Source: Clostridium sp. CAG:510 (GTDB lineage Bacteria > Bacillota > Clostridia > Lachnospirales > Lachnospiraceae). From it: 24,670 nucleotides of DNA. Positions within the stretch are counted from its first letter, which is position 1; each line of letters begins with the position of its first letter. The stretch is taken from positions 1-24,670 of the forward strand of contig FR880802.1 of the NCBI GenBank assembly GCA_000434615.1, given 5' to 3'. Shown here one piece after another: positions 7,530 to 13,505 of this stretch. A model generated the notes under the pieces. That model was not told the origin of the DNA and searched no databases. It saw only the letters and a program-made list of their open reading frames with translations. A program made the position numbers and the translations under genes.

Positions 7530-7538
7530 ATTATATCA
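7530..7538 (-). promoter_or_regulatory. Extended -10 promoter of the chemoreceptor gene
   Basis: On the minus strand TGATATAAT carries a perfect -10 hexamer (7535-7530) with the TGn extension. No good -35 is seen (TAGAAA at the right distance). Transcription would start near 7523, at the base of the first leader hairpin. It does not look like a motility sigma-28 site. Confidence 0.65.
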
Positions 7539-7663
7539 TAAATACACAATTTTTTCTATAATTAGATGATTTTTATGTTAATTTTGTATAAACTTCACAA
7601 ATTATATGTATTGTATTAAAGCACTTCACACATCTGCGAGGCAAGATTGCGCTATCATAAAAT

Positions 7664-7695
7664 AAAAAAGGACTGATGTTTCCATCAATCCTTTT
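7664..7695 (-). terminator. Intrinsic terminator of the alpha operon (after rplQ)
   Basis: On the minus strand AAAAGGATTGATG, a GAAA tetraloop and CATCAGTCC are followed by six T residues. It lies 24 bases after the rplQ stop. The stem has one G-U pair and is closed by a stable GNRA-type loop, so this is the main end of the ribosomal cluster transcript. Confidence 0.93.
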
Positions 7696-7719
7696 ATGTT
7701 TGTGTTATGAAATCAGCTA

Positions 7720-8325
7720 TTAAACTAACTCAAGAACTACTTCCATAGCTGCATCGCCCTTACGCTGGCCAATTTTGATGATTCTGGTATAACCACCCTT
7801 ACGGTCTGCATACTTGGGTGCTACTTCATCGAAAAGCTTTGCTACAAGGTCAACTTCCTTGGTGTTTTTCTTCTTACCTGCTGCTGCGGTAGGAACTTCC
7901 ACTACAGGATTTAATACCTTTAACATCTGACGGCGAGCATGAAGTCTGGAAGGCATATCCTTCTTAATCTTCTTTTCTACTTCGTCGTAAACGGTAACGG
8001 TAACACCGTTTTCAACTCTCATAATCTTACCGTCTTTGTCGCGATGTGTTTCGGAAAGAACCTTACCGGTTTCCTTATCAACGATCTGCTTTACTCTCTT
8101 GCCGTCTTTGTCCTTGCGGGCAACCTTAGCTTTTACGGTAACTTCTTCGAAGTTGTCTTTTTCTTTTACAGCTAAAGCAATGATGCCTTCAGCGATTTTC
8201 TGAACTTCTTTTGCTTTTGCTTCGGTGGTAACGATTTTACCGTTGTTTAACAGTGCGGTTACCTGGTTTCTTAATAATGCTTTTCTCTGGCTGCTTGTTC
8301 TGCCAAGCTTTCTATACTTTGCCAT
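7720..8325 (-). CDS. rplQ: 50S ribosomal protein L17 with a long internal insertion
   Basis: L17 binds 23S rRNA near the peptide exit tunnel. The 201-residue product is much longer than the usual 115-125. The N-terminal block MAKYRKLGRTSSQRKALLRN and the C-terminal blocks SRLHARRQ (126-133) and YTRIIKIGQRKGDAAMEV align with ordinary L17. In between, roughly residues 55-125 form a Lys/Asp-rich insertion including KDKDGKRVKQIVDKETGKVL. The frame is open upstream to 8400. The start at 8325 is chosen for GAGAGG at 8-base spacing and the family N-terminus. The gene lies 124 bases after rpoA, the last gene before the terminator. Confidence 0.95.
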   Translation of the reverse strand: MAKYRKLGRTSSQRKALLRNQVTALLNNGKIVTTEAKAKEVQKIAEGIIALAVKEKDNFEEVTVKAKVARKDKDGKRVKQIVDKETGKVLSETHRDKDGKIMRVENGVTVTVYDEVEKKIKKDMPSRLHARRQMLKVLNPVVEVPTAAAGKKKNTKEVDLVAKLFDEVAPKYADRKGGYTRIIKIGQRKGDAAMEVVLELV

Positions 8326-8408
8326 TTTTATTTCCTCTCTTTCATGGTACATCCGGCTTCGCACATTGGACTTACATACCGAATGCGGTTGCTTTGCCAC
8401 TTAGGGAA

Positions 8409-8444
8409 ACTTACTGCATACCTGTCGGCTTTACTGCAGTGAGT
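8409..8444 (-). other. Hairpin in the rpoA-rplQ spacer
   Basis: On the minus strand ACTCACTGCA (8444-8435) pairs with TGCAGTAAGT (8418-8409): nine of ten positions pair across a 16-base loop. Only TTT follows, so it is not a good terminator. It may protect or process the mRNA in an otherwise unusually long spacer (124 bases). Confidence 0.4.
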
Positions 8445-8449
8445 TCTTT

Positions 8450-9409
8450 TTATTCATCACTGGGCTTTAACTGTAATCCCAGTTCTTTTAACTTAGCTAA
8501 AACTTCTTCCAGAGACTTACGTCCGAGGTTACGAACCTTCATCATATCTTCAGAAGTCTTATTGGTAAGTTCTTCTACAGTATTGATACCTGCTCTCTTT
8601 AAGCAGTTGTAGGAACGAACGGATAACTCCAGTTCGTCAATACTCATTTCCATTACCTTTTCTTTTTCATCATCTTCTTTTTCAATCATGACTTCTGCAG
8701 TCTTGGCATTTTCGGATAAATCAATGAAAAGGCTTAAATGTTCGCTGAGTACTTTTGCAGCCAGGCTGACAGCTTCATCGGGCTCTAAGGTACCATTGGT
8801 ATATACATCCAATGTAAGCTTATCAAAGTCTGTAATCTGACCTACACGGGTATTTTCTACTGTCACATTGACTCTTTCAACCGGTGTATAAATGGAATCG
8901 ATAGCGATTACGCCAATCGGCAGATCATCCGTTTTGTTCTTATCGGCGCTGACATAACCTCTGCCTTTTGTGATGGTAAGTTCCATGTATAATTTGGTGT
9001 CCTTGCCGCCGCTTAAGGTAGCAATAACCAAATCCGGATTCATGATTTCAATATCCTGGTCTGCCTGGATATCAGAAGCATGTACCACACCTTCGCCTTC
9101 AAACTCGATATAAGCGGTCTTGGGCTCGTTGGTTTCGCTGTTGTCTCTGATTGCAAGACTCTTGATATTCATGATGATCTCGGTTACATCTTCTTTTACT
9201 CCGGGAATGGAACTGAATTCGTGTAACACACCTTCAATCTTCACCTGGCTGACTGCTGCGCCGGGCAGGGAAGAAAGCATAATTCTTCTTAAAGAATTAC
9301 CGAGTGTAATGCCGTAACCTCTTTCCAAAGGTTCAACCACGAATCTGCCATACTTTTTGTCTTCGGAAATCTCAGCAACCTCAATATTAGGTCTTTCAAA
9401 ATCAAACAC
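8450..9409 (-). CDS. rpoA: DNA-directed RNA polymerase subunit alpha
   Basis: Alpha dimerises to nucleate RNA polymerase assembly. Its C-terminal domain contacts UP-element DNA and activators. At 319 residues it is normal length. The N-terminal domain (about 1-230) shows EPLERGYGITLGNSLRRIML and GAAVSQVKIEGVLHEFSSIPG. An acidic linker (about 243-252, EKEDDEKEK) leads to the C-terminal domain with the DNA-contact block SVRSYNCLKRAGI (R265) and VRNLGRKSLEEV. The start is GTG at 9409, after AAAGGAGGG at 8-base spacing. It is 38 bases after rpsD. Confidence 0.98.
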   Translation of the reverse strand: MFDFERPNIEVAEISEDKKYGRFVVEPLERGYGITLGNSLRRIMLSSLPGAAVSQVKIEGVLHEFSSIPGVKEDVTEIIMNIKSLAIRDNSETNEPKTAYIEFEGEGVVHASDIQADQDIEIMNPDLVIATLSGGKDTKLYMELTITKGRGYVSADKNKTDDLPIGVIAIDSIYTPVERVNVTVENTRVGQITDFDKLTLDVYTNGTLEPDEAVSLAAKVLSEHLSLFIDLSENAKTAEVMIEKEDDEKEKVMEMSIDELELSVRSYNCLKRAGINTVEELTNKTSEDMMKVRNLGRKSLEEVLAKLKELGLQLKPSDE

Positions 9410-9447
9410 TGCAAATACCCTCCTTTACGAACAATTTTAATTAAGGC

Positions 9448-10041
9448 TTATTTAGAATATAATTCGACAATAAGCATCTCGTCTACGGGAACATCGATCT
9501 GTTCTCTGGTAGGGAGTGCCTTTACAGTTCCTTTTAATGCTTCGATATCTACATCCAGCCACTCGGGAATTAATCTTCCGCCGGTAACTTCCACGATATC
9601 TTTGTATCTCTGTAAAGATTTGGATTTTTCTCTGATTTCGATTACATCCCCAGCTTTAACTAAATAGGAAGGTACGTTGATGCACTTGCCGTTTACTAAT
9701 ACATGCTTATGACCAACGATCTGTCTTGCTTCTCTTCTTGTTCTTGCAAAGCCCATTCTGAAAATGATGCTGTCAAGTCTGCTCTCCAGAAGAGTCATAA
9801 GGTTTTCACCGGTCATACCCTTCATTCTATCAGCCTTTTCATAGTAGTTTCTGAAAGGCTTTTCCAGAACGCCGTAGATGAATTTTGCTTTCTGCTTCTC
9901 TCTTAACTGGAGACCATACTCGCTCATCTTCTTGCCTGCTCTTGCAGAGGTTCTGTTGGATTTCTTGTCATAACCCAGGTATGCGGGTTCAAGACCTAAG
10001 CTTCTACATCTTTTCAGTACAGGTACTTTATTAACTGCCAT
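9448..10041 (-). CDS. rpsD: 30S ribosomal protein S4
   Basis: S4 nucleates 30S assembly and helps form the mRNA entry path. In many bacteria it also represses the alpha operon. The 197-residue product starts MAVNKVPVLKRCRSLGLEPA and lacks the four-cysteine zinc knuckle found in some S4 proteins. The S4 RNA-binding domain is visible at about 87-150 (ESRLDSIIFRMGFARTRREA and GHKHVLVNGKCINVPSYLV). The start at 10041, rather than the in-frame ATG at 10068, is supported by AAAGGA at 9 bases and by family length. The 106-base spacer after rpsK contains a short perfect hairpin, GCGTAA-A-TTACGC. Confidence 0.97.
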   Translation of the reverse strand: MAVNKVPVLKRCRSLGLEPAYLGYDKKSNRTSARAGKKMSEYGLQLREKQKAKFIYGVLEKPFRNYYEKADRMKGMTGENLMTLLESRLDSIIFRMGFARTRREARQIVGHKHVLVNGKCINVPSYLVKAGDVIEIREKSKSLQRYKDIVEVTGGRLIPEWLDVDIEALKGTVKALPTREQIDVPVDEMLIVELYSK

Positions 10042-10147
10042 TGTTTTAATTCCTTTCTGTGAGGTCAAGCCTCTTACTATTGTTTACAGTGCGTAATTTA
10101 CGCTACTTTCTTCCAACTCATGTTAAATACCGTGTCAGTACAGGGTA

Positions 10148-10552
10148 CTACACACGACGTCTCTTAGGCGGACGGCATCCGTTGTGAGGAACGGGTGTTA
10201 CGTCACGAATGCTTGTTACTTCCAGACCACATGCTGAAAGAGCACGGATTACTGCTTCACGTCCTGAACCAGGTCCCTTTACAAATACATCTACTGTCTT
10301 TAATCCATGAATTAAAGCAGCCTTGGTAGCGGTTTCTGCTGCCATCTGAGCTGCATACGGAGTAGATTTCTTTGAACCTCTAAATCCAAGACCACCGGCA
10401 CTTGCCCAGCTTAATGCATTGCCTTCGCTATCAGTCAGAGTAACAATGGTATTGTTAAAAGAAGACTGAATATGTGCCTGTCCACGTTCAACGTTTTTCT
10501 TTACGCGCTTCTTAGCGACTTTCTTATTAGCTACTGTTGCTTTCTTAGCCAT
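10148..10552 (-). CDS. rpsK: 30S ribosomal protein S11
   Basis: S11 lies on the platform of the 30S subunit near the mRNA exit and Shine-Dalgarno helix. The 134-residue product begins with a Lys/Ala-rich tail (MAKKATVANKKVAKKRVKKN). It then shows GQAHIQSSFNNTIVTLTD, SWASAGGLGFRGSKKSTPYA and the invariant C-terminus VPHNGCRPPKRRRV. The ribosome binding site (GTAGGT, about 9-10 bases from ATG) is weaker than those of its neighbours. It lies 76 bases downstream of rpsM in the alpha operon. Confidence 0.97.
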   Translation of the reverse strand: MAKKATVANKKVAKKRVKKNVERGQAHIQSSFNNTIVTLTDSEGNALSWASAGGLGFRGSKKSTPYAAQMAAETATKAALIHGLKTVDVFVKGPGSGREAVIRALSACGLEVTSIRDVTPVPHNGCRPPKRRRV

Positions 10553-10628
10553 GATAAACTAACCTACTTTCTCAATTTTGTCTACAGTTACGAAAATATT
10601 TGTCTGGTTGGTACAGTCAAGAAGTCAA

Positions 10629-11000
10629 TTATTTCTTCTTGTTTGCTACTGTACGCTTAGGACCCTTACGTGTTCTTGCATTGGTCTTTGTTTTCTGACC
10701 ACGAACGGGCAGACCTTTACGATGACGAACGCCACGATAGCAGCCGATTTCCTGTAATCTCTTGATGTTCAGAGCGATTTCTCTCTTTAAATCACCTTCT
10801 ACAGTTACGTCTAACTTTTCCATAGCTTCACTGATTTTCTTTACTTCGTCATCTGTCAGCTCTCTGACACGGGTATCAGGATTTACACCTGCTTCTGCGA
10901 GGATTTTGTTTGCTGTTACTCTGCCAATTCCATAGACATAAGTCAAACCAATCTCCACACGTTTTTCTCTAGGTAAGTCAACACCTGCAATACGAGCCAT
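10629..11000 (-). CDS. rpsM: 30S ribosomal protein S13
   Basis: S13 is a 30S head protein that bridges to the 50S subunit and contacts P-site tRNA. The 123-residue product begins MARIAGVDLPREKRVEIGLT and contains the helix-two-turn-helix region GIGRVTANKILAEAGV. It ends with the basic tail RKGLPVRGQKTKTNARTRKG. GGAGG lies 9 bases before ATG 11000. A 236-base spacer separates it from rpmJ and contains a terminator and folded leader, so it is the first gene of a likely separate unit rpsM-rpsK-rpsD-rpoA-rplQ. Confidence 0.98.
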   Translation of the reverse strand: MARIAGVDLPREKRVEIGLTYVYGIGRVTANKILAEAGVNPDTRVRELTDDEVKKISEAMEKLDVTVEGDLKREIALNIKRLQEIGCYRGVRHRKGLPVRGQKTKTNARTRKGPKRTVANKKK

Positions 11001-11144
11001 TTACGTTTTCCTCCATTCAATAGTTACTAAGTTGATTGGGGCTTTCACCCAACCGGACGTCAATCGTTCAATCCGATCTTTCCGGAACGGACATACCGAA
11101 CCGGTATCAACAAGTAATCTCCCGCAAGCTCCGCCATTATCTAT
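11001..11144 (-). promoter_or_regulatory. Structured leader upstream of rpsM
   Basis: This covers the stretch from the intrinsic terminator to the rpsM ATG. It contains a hairpin ATACCG-GTT-CGGTAT (11107-11093) and another, GGTTGGG with CCCAATC (11054-11048 with 11040-11034, one G-U). An imperfect stem lies between them. A role in alpha-operon autoregulation is an inference from position. It does not obviously match the E. coli S4-binding pseudoknot. Confidence 0.45.
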
Positions 11145-11171
11145 AAAAAGCCCGTGTTTTTATTACACGGG
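11145..11171 (-). terminator. Intrinsic terminator between rpmJ and rpsM
   Basis: On the minus strand CCCGTGT (11171-11165), a 7-base loop and ACACGGG (11157-11151) are followed by CTTTTT. The stem is perfect and GC-rich. It lies 66 bases after the rpmJ stop, inside what is usually treated as one operon, so it either ends or attenuates transcription. Confidence 0.82.
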
Positions 11172-11237
11172 TATTTTCAGCCGCATACAATAATGGGACA
11201 AGAACTCACATACCTGATTCATAAACCAGGTTGGTGA

Positions 11238-11351
11238 TTATCCCTGTCTCTGTTTGTGTTTCGGATTTTCGCAGATTACTCTGATACGTCCTTTTCTTTT
11301 GATGATTTTGCACTTTTCGCAAATCGGTTTTACTGATGATCTAACCTTCAC
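11238..11351 (-). CDS. rpmJ: 50S ribosomal protein L36
   Basis: L36 is the smallest large-subunit protein and normally binds one zinc ion. The 37-codon frame starts at GTG 11351 and reads MKVRSSVKPICEKCK then VICENPKHKQRQG before TAA. Zinc ligands are two Cys in CEKC, the third Cys in VICEN and His in PKHKQ, so this is the zinc-binding form. A strong AAAGGAGGG lies 6 bases before the GTG. A near-consensus promoter lies just upstream and a terminator downstream. Confidence 0.97.
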   Translation of the reverse strand: MKVRSSVKPICEKCKIIKRKGRIRVICENPKHKQRQG

Positions 11352-11384
11352 GTTAAACCCTCCTTTCAAAAAAGACCGTTTTAC

Positions 11385-11413
11385 ATTATAGCATGTAGTT
11401 GCTTGGTTTACAA
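11385..11413 (-). promoter_or_regulatory. Promoter immediately upstream of rpmJ
   Basis: On the minus strand TTGTAA (11413-11408) and a perfect TATAAT (11390-11385) are separated by 17 bases. A TGC extension precedes the -10. It lies in the 92-base infA-rpmJ spacer and would give a short leader before the rpmJ ribosome binding site. Confidence 0.88.
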
Positions 11414-11433
11414 GTATTTTTTAGAAAATTTGC

Positions 11434-11455
11434 AGAGATAAATTTATTTATCTCT
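11434..11455 (-). other. Hairpin over the infA stop codon
   Basis: AGAGATAAA and TTTATCTCT form a perfect nine-pair stem with a 4-base loop. The infA TAA stop falls within it. The following bases are GCAAATTTTC, not a clean T run, so it is at best a weak terminator or a 3'-end stabiliser. Confidence 0.45.
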
Positions 11456-11662
11456 CCAGATAATTCTTCCCTTTGACAAATCATAGGGGGATAATTCCAA
11501 TGTTACCTTATCGCCCGGAAGAATACGAATGAAATTCTGTCTCAGCTTACCGCTGATGTGTGCCAGAACCTTGTGTCCATTTTCCAGCTCTACCTGGAAC
11601 ATGGTGTTGGGAAGCTTTTCAATAACGGTTCCCTCGATTTCGATTACATCTGCCTTAGACAT
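11444..11662 (-). CDS. infA: Translation initiation factor IF-1
   Basis: IF-1 occupies the ribosomal A site during initiation and supports IF-2 and IF-3. The 72-residue product has the expected length and is one S1-type OB fold: SKADVIEIEGTVIEKLPN, FQVELENGHKVLAHISGK, LRQNFIRILPGDKVTLELSP and YDLSKGRIIWR. GAGGAGG precedes ATG 11662. It overlaps the end of the KOW gene by 8 bases, indicating coupled translation. Confidence 0.98.
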   Translation of the reverse strand: MSKADVIEIEGTVIEKLPNTMFQVELENGHKVLAHISGKLRQNFIRILPGDKVTLELSPYDLSKGRIIWRDK

Positions 11663-11933
11663 TTTTTACCTCCTCACTTTCCATGATTTTGATGCTTCTT
11701 TTGATTTCCTCATTTCGGATGGCATCCCCTGCCAAAAGCTTTTTCCGCAGTGCGTCATCGCTTCTTTTTACCGGCTGAATATGTTTTTTATTCTTTTTCT
11801 TGGGATGCTCTATGGTTTTAAGGAGTCCGTCACAAAGTGTGACAGACTCTTTATCCTCTTTTATAATAAGGTACAGTGTTCCTTTATCGTGACCGGCCTT
11901 GGAATAGGCGTACATACCTGTTAATGTCTCCAT
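11655..11933 (-). CDS. KOW-domain RNA-binding protein (L14e/L6e/L27e-like)
   Basis: This small 92-residue protein is found in this position (map - this gene - infA) in many Firmicutes. The N-terminal half, GMYAYSKAGHDKGTLYLII through VTLCDGLLKTIEHPKKKN, resembles the KOW/SH3-like fold of archaeal and eukaryotic L14e-type proteins. The C-terminal half is charged and probably helical. A role in binding rRNA or ribosome assembly is inferred from fold and context; no specific function is established from the sequence. AAGGAG lies 6 bases before ATG 11933. The gene is 23 bases after map and overlaps infA by 8. Confidence 0.85.
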   Translation of the reverse strand: METLTGMYAYSKAGHDKGTLYLIIKEDKESVTLCDGLLKTIEHPKKKNKKHIQPVKRSDDALRKKLLAGDAIRNEEIKRSIKIMESEEVKNV

Positions 11934-11956
11934 GGACTTCTCCTTTATTAACGGGA

Positions 11957-12709
11957 TTAATAGAGAGTCAGGATTTCGGGCTCGCCGTCCGTTATAAGAA
12001 TGGTATTCTCATAATGTGCGGAGAGGGAACCGTCTTCCGTAACAACCGTCCAGTCATCATCCAGCCATACGACATCGGGTCTGCCGATGTTTATCATGGG
12101 TTCGATTGCCAGTGTCATACCTGCCTGCAGCCTGGGTCCCTTTCTCCTCTGTGCAAAGTTGGGAATCTGGGGATCTTCGTGCAGGGCGGTACCGATACCG
12201 TGACCCACAAGGTCTCTTACAATACCATAGCCAAACTGTGAAATGTAAGCATCAATCGCATTGGAAATGTCATGAAGATGGTTGCCGTCTTTGGCATATT
12301 TGATACCTTCAAAAAAGCTCTGTCTGGTTCTTTCCATTAAAAGCTTTGCTTCTTCGCTGACTTCGCCCACTGCAATGGTCCTTGCCATATCGGAGTGATA
12401 TCCTTTGTAAATAAGGCCAGCATCCAGGCTGACGATATCACCTTCCTGTAAAATATGATGCTTCATGGGGATGCCGTGTACGACTTCATCGTTTACGGAT
12501 ACGCAGATGGATGCCGGATATCCGTTGTAATGCAGGAAATTCGGAATGCATCCGTGCCCTCTGATAAGTTTGTCTCCGAGAATATTGATGTCCATGGTGG
12601 ACATTCCCGGTTTTACCGCTCTCTCCATGTTCTGGAATACATCTGCAAGCAGCTTGCAGGATTCCCGCATGAGTTCAATTTCTCTTGCAGATTTTACTGT
12701 TATTGCCAT
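11957..12709 (-). CDS. map: Type I methionine aminopeptidase
   Basis: This enzyme removes the initiator methionine from new proteins when the next residue is small. The 250-residue product has the full di-metal site: D96 (SLDAG), D107 (HSDMAR), H170 (VGHGIG), E203 (AIEPM) and E234 (HYENT), with catalytic H79 (VVHGIP). It has no N-terminal zinc-finger extension, so it is the short type Ia form. AAAGG lies 8 bases before ATG 12709. It is 14 bases after adk and part of the adk-map-KOW-infA unit. Confidence 0.98.
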   Translation of the reverse strand: MAITVKSAREIELMRESCKLLADVFQNMERAVKPGMSTMDINILGDKLIRGHGCIPNFLHYNGYPASICVSVNDEVVHGIPMKHHILQEGDIVSLDAGLIYKGYHSDMARTIAVGEVSEEAKLLMERTRQSFFEGIKYAKDGNHLHDISNAIDAYISQFGYGIVRDLVGHGIGTALHEDPQIPNFAQRRKGPRLQAGMTLAIEPMINIGRPDVVWLDDDWTVVTEDGSLSAHYENTILITDGEPEILTLY

Positions 12710-12723
12710 TTCTTTTGCCTTTC

Positions 12724-13365
12724 TTAACCTAAGATGGCAACGATGGATGCAAAGACATCCTGCATATCCACAGTGCCGTCTACGCTCTTTAATACACCCT
12801 TCCCGGTATAGAAATCGATCAGGGGCTGTGTCTGGTCATGGTAAACCTTCAGACGGTTTAAGACGGTTTCCGGCTTGTCATCGTCACGAAGAATAAGGGG
12901 CTCGCCGCACTTGTCGCATACACCTTCCTTCTTGGGAGGAATGTGCTCGACGTGGTAGGTTGCACCGCAGGCTACGCATGCGCGTCTGCCGGACATTCTC
13001 TTTACGATGTTTTCATCGGGAACGTCTACGTTGATTGCATAGTCGATTTTATCGTTTAATTCGGTAAGCGCTTTGTCCAGTACTTCTGCCTGGGGAATGG
13101 TTCTGGGGAAACCGTCCAGCACGTAACCGTTTGCACAGTCGGGCTGTGCCACTCTGTCCAAAAGAATTTTTACAGTCAGTTCATCGGGTACCAAAAGTCC
13201 CTGATCCATGTACTTCTTTGCTTCTTTACCAAGTTCTGTGCCGTTCTTGATGTTTGCGCGGAAAATATCTCCTGTGGAAATGTGAGGAATCTGATATTTG
13301 TCAGCAATCATCTTGGCCTGTGTACCTTTGCCTGCGCCCGGAGCGCCCAACATAATTATCTTCAT
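12724..13365 (-). CDS. adk: Adenylate kinase, zinc-binding form
   Basis: This enzyme interconverts ATP + AMP and two ADP. The 213-residue product has P-loop GAPGAGKGT (7-15), the AMP-binding region around HISTGDIFR and DGFPRT (84-89), and a LID domain with C130, C133, C150 and C153 that forms a structural zinc site typical of Gram-positive enzymes. It is preceded by its own promoter, and the secY terminator lies upstream, so it heads a unit adk-map-KOW-infA separate from the spc operon. The ribosome binding site is modest (GGTGA, with AAAGG further out). Confidence 0.98.
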   Translation of the reverse strand: MKIIMLGAPGAGKGTQAKMIADKYQIPHISTGDIFRANIKNGTELGKEAKKYMDQGLLVPDELTVKILLDRVAQPDCANGYVLDGFPRTIPQAEVLDKALTELNDKIDYAINVDVPDENIVKRMSGRRACVACGATYHVEHIPPKKEGVCDKCGEPLILRDDDKPETVLNRLKVYHDQTQPLIDFYTGKGVLKSVDGTVDMQDVFASIVAILG

Positions 13366-13409
13366 ATATTCACCATGCCTTTCTGTGCTTTATAAGCCTA
13401 ACATTACTT

Positions 13410-13438
13410 ATTTTACAGTGTATTTGCGATGTTTGCAA
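13410..13438 (-). promoter_or_regulatory. Promoter of adk-map-KOW-infA
   Basis: On the minus strand TTGCAA (13438-13433), a 17-base spacer and TAAAAT (13415-13410) lie 44 bases before the adk ATG. It sits directly after the secY terminator, which strengthens the call. Confidence 0.72.
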
Positions 13439-13468
13439 CATGATAATGAAAAAAACAACACGGAAATC

Positions 13469-13499
13469 AAAAAAGTATCCGGAGTTTTGCTCCGGATAC
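13469..13499 (-). terminator. Intrinsic terminator after secY
   Basis: A perfect ten-pair stem, GTATCCGGAG with CTCCGGATAC, encloses a 5-base loop and is followed on the minus strand by six T residues. It begins 7 bases after the secY stop and ends the S10-spc transcript before adk. Confidence 0.94.
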
Positions 13500-13505
13500 T
13501 AAGCT

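Noticed and set aside
8326..8400. A 25-residue N-terminal extension of L17
   Set aside because: There is no binding site at 8400, and the family N-terminus begins at ATG 8325 with GAGAGG in place.
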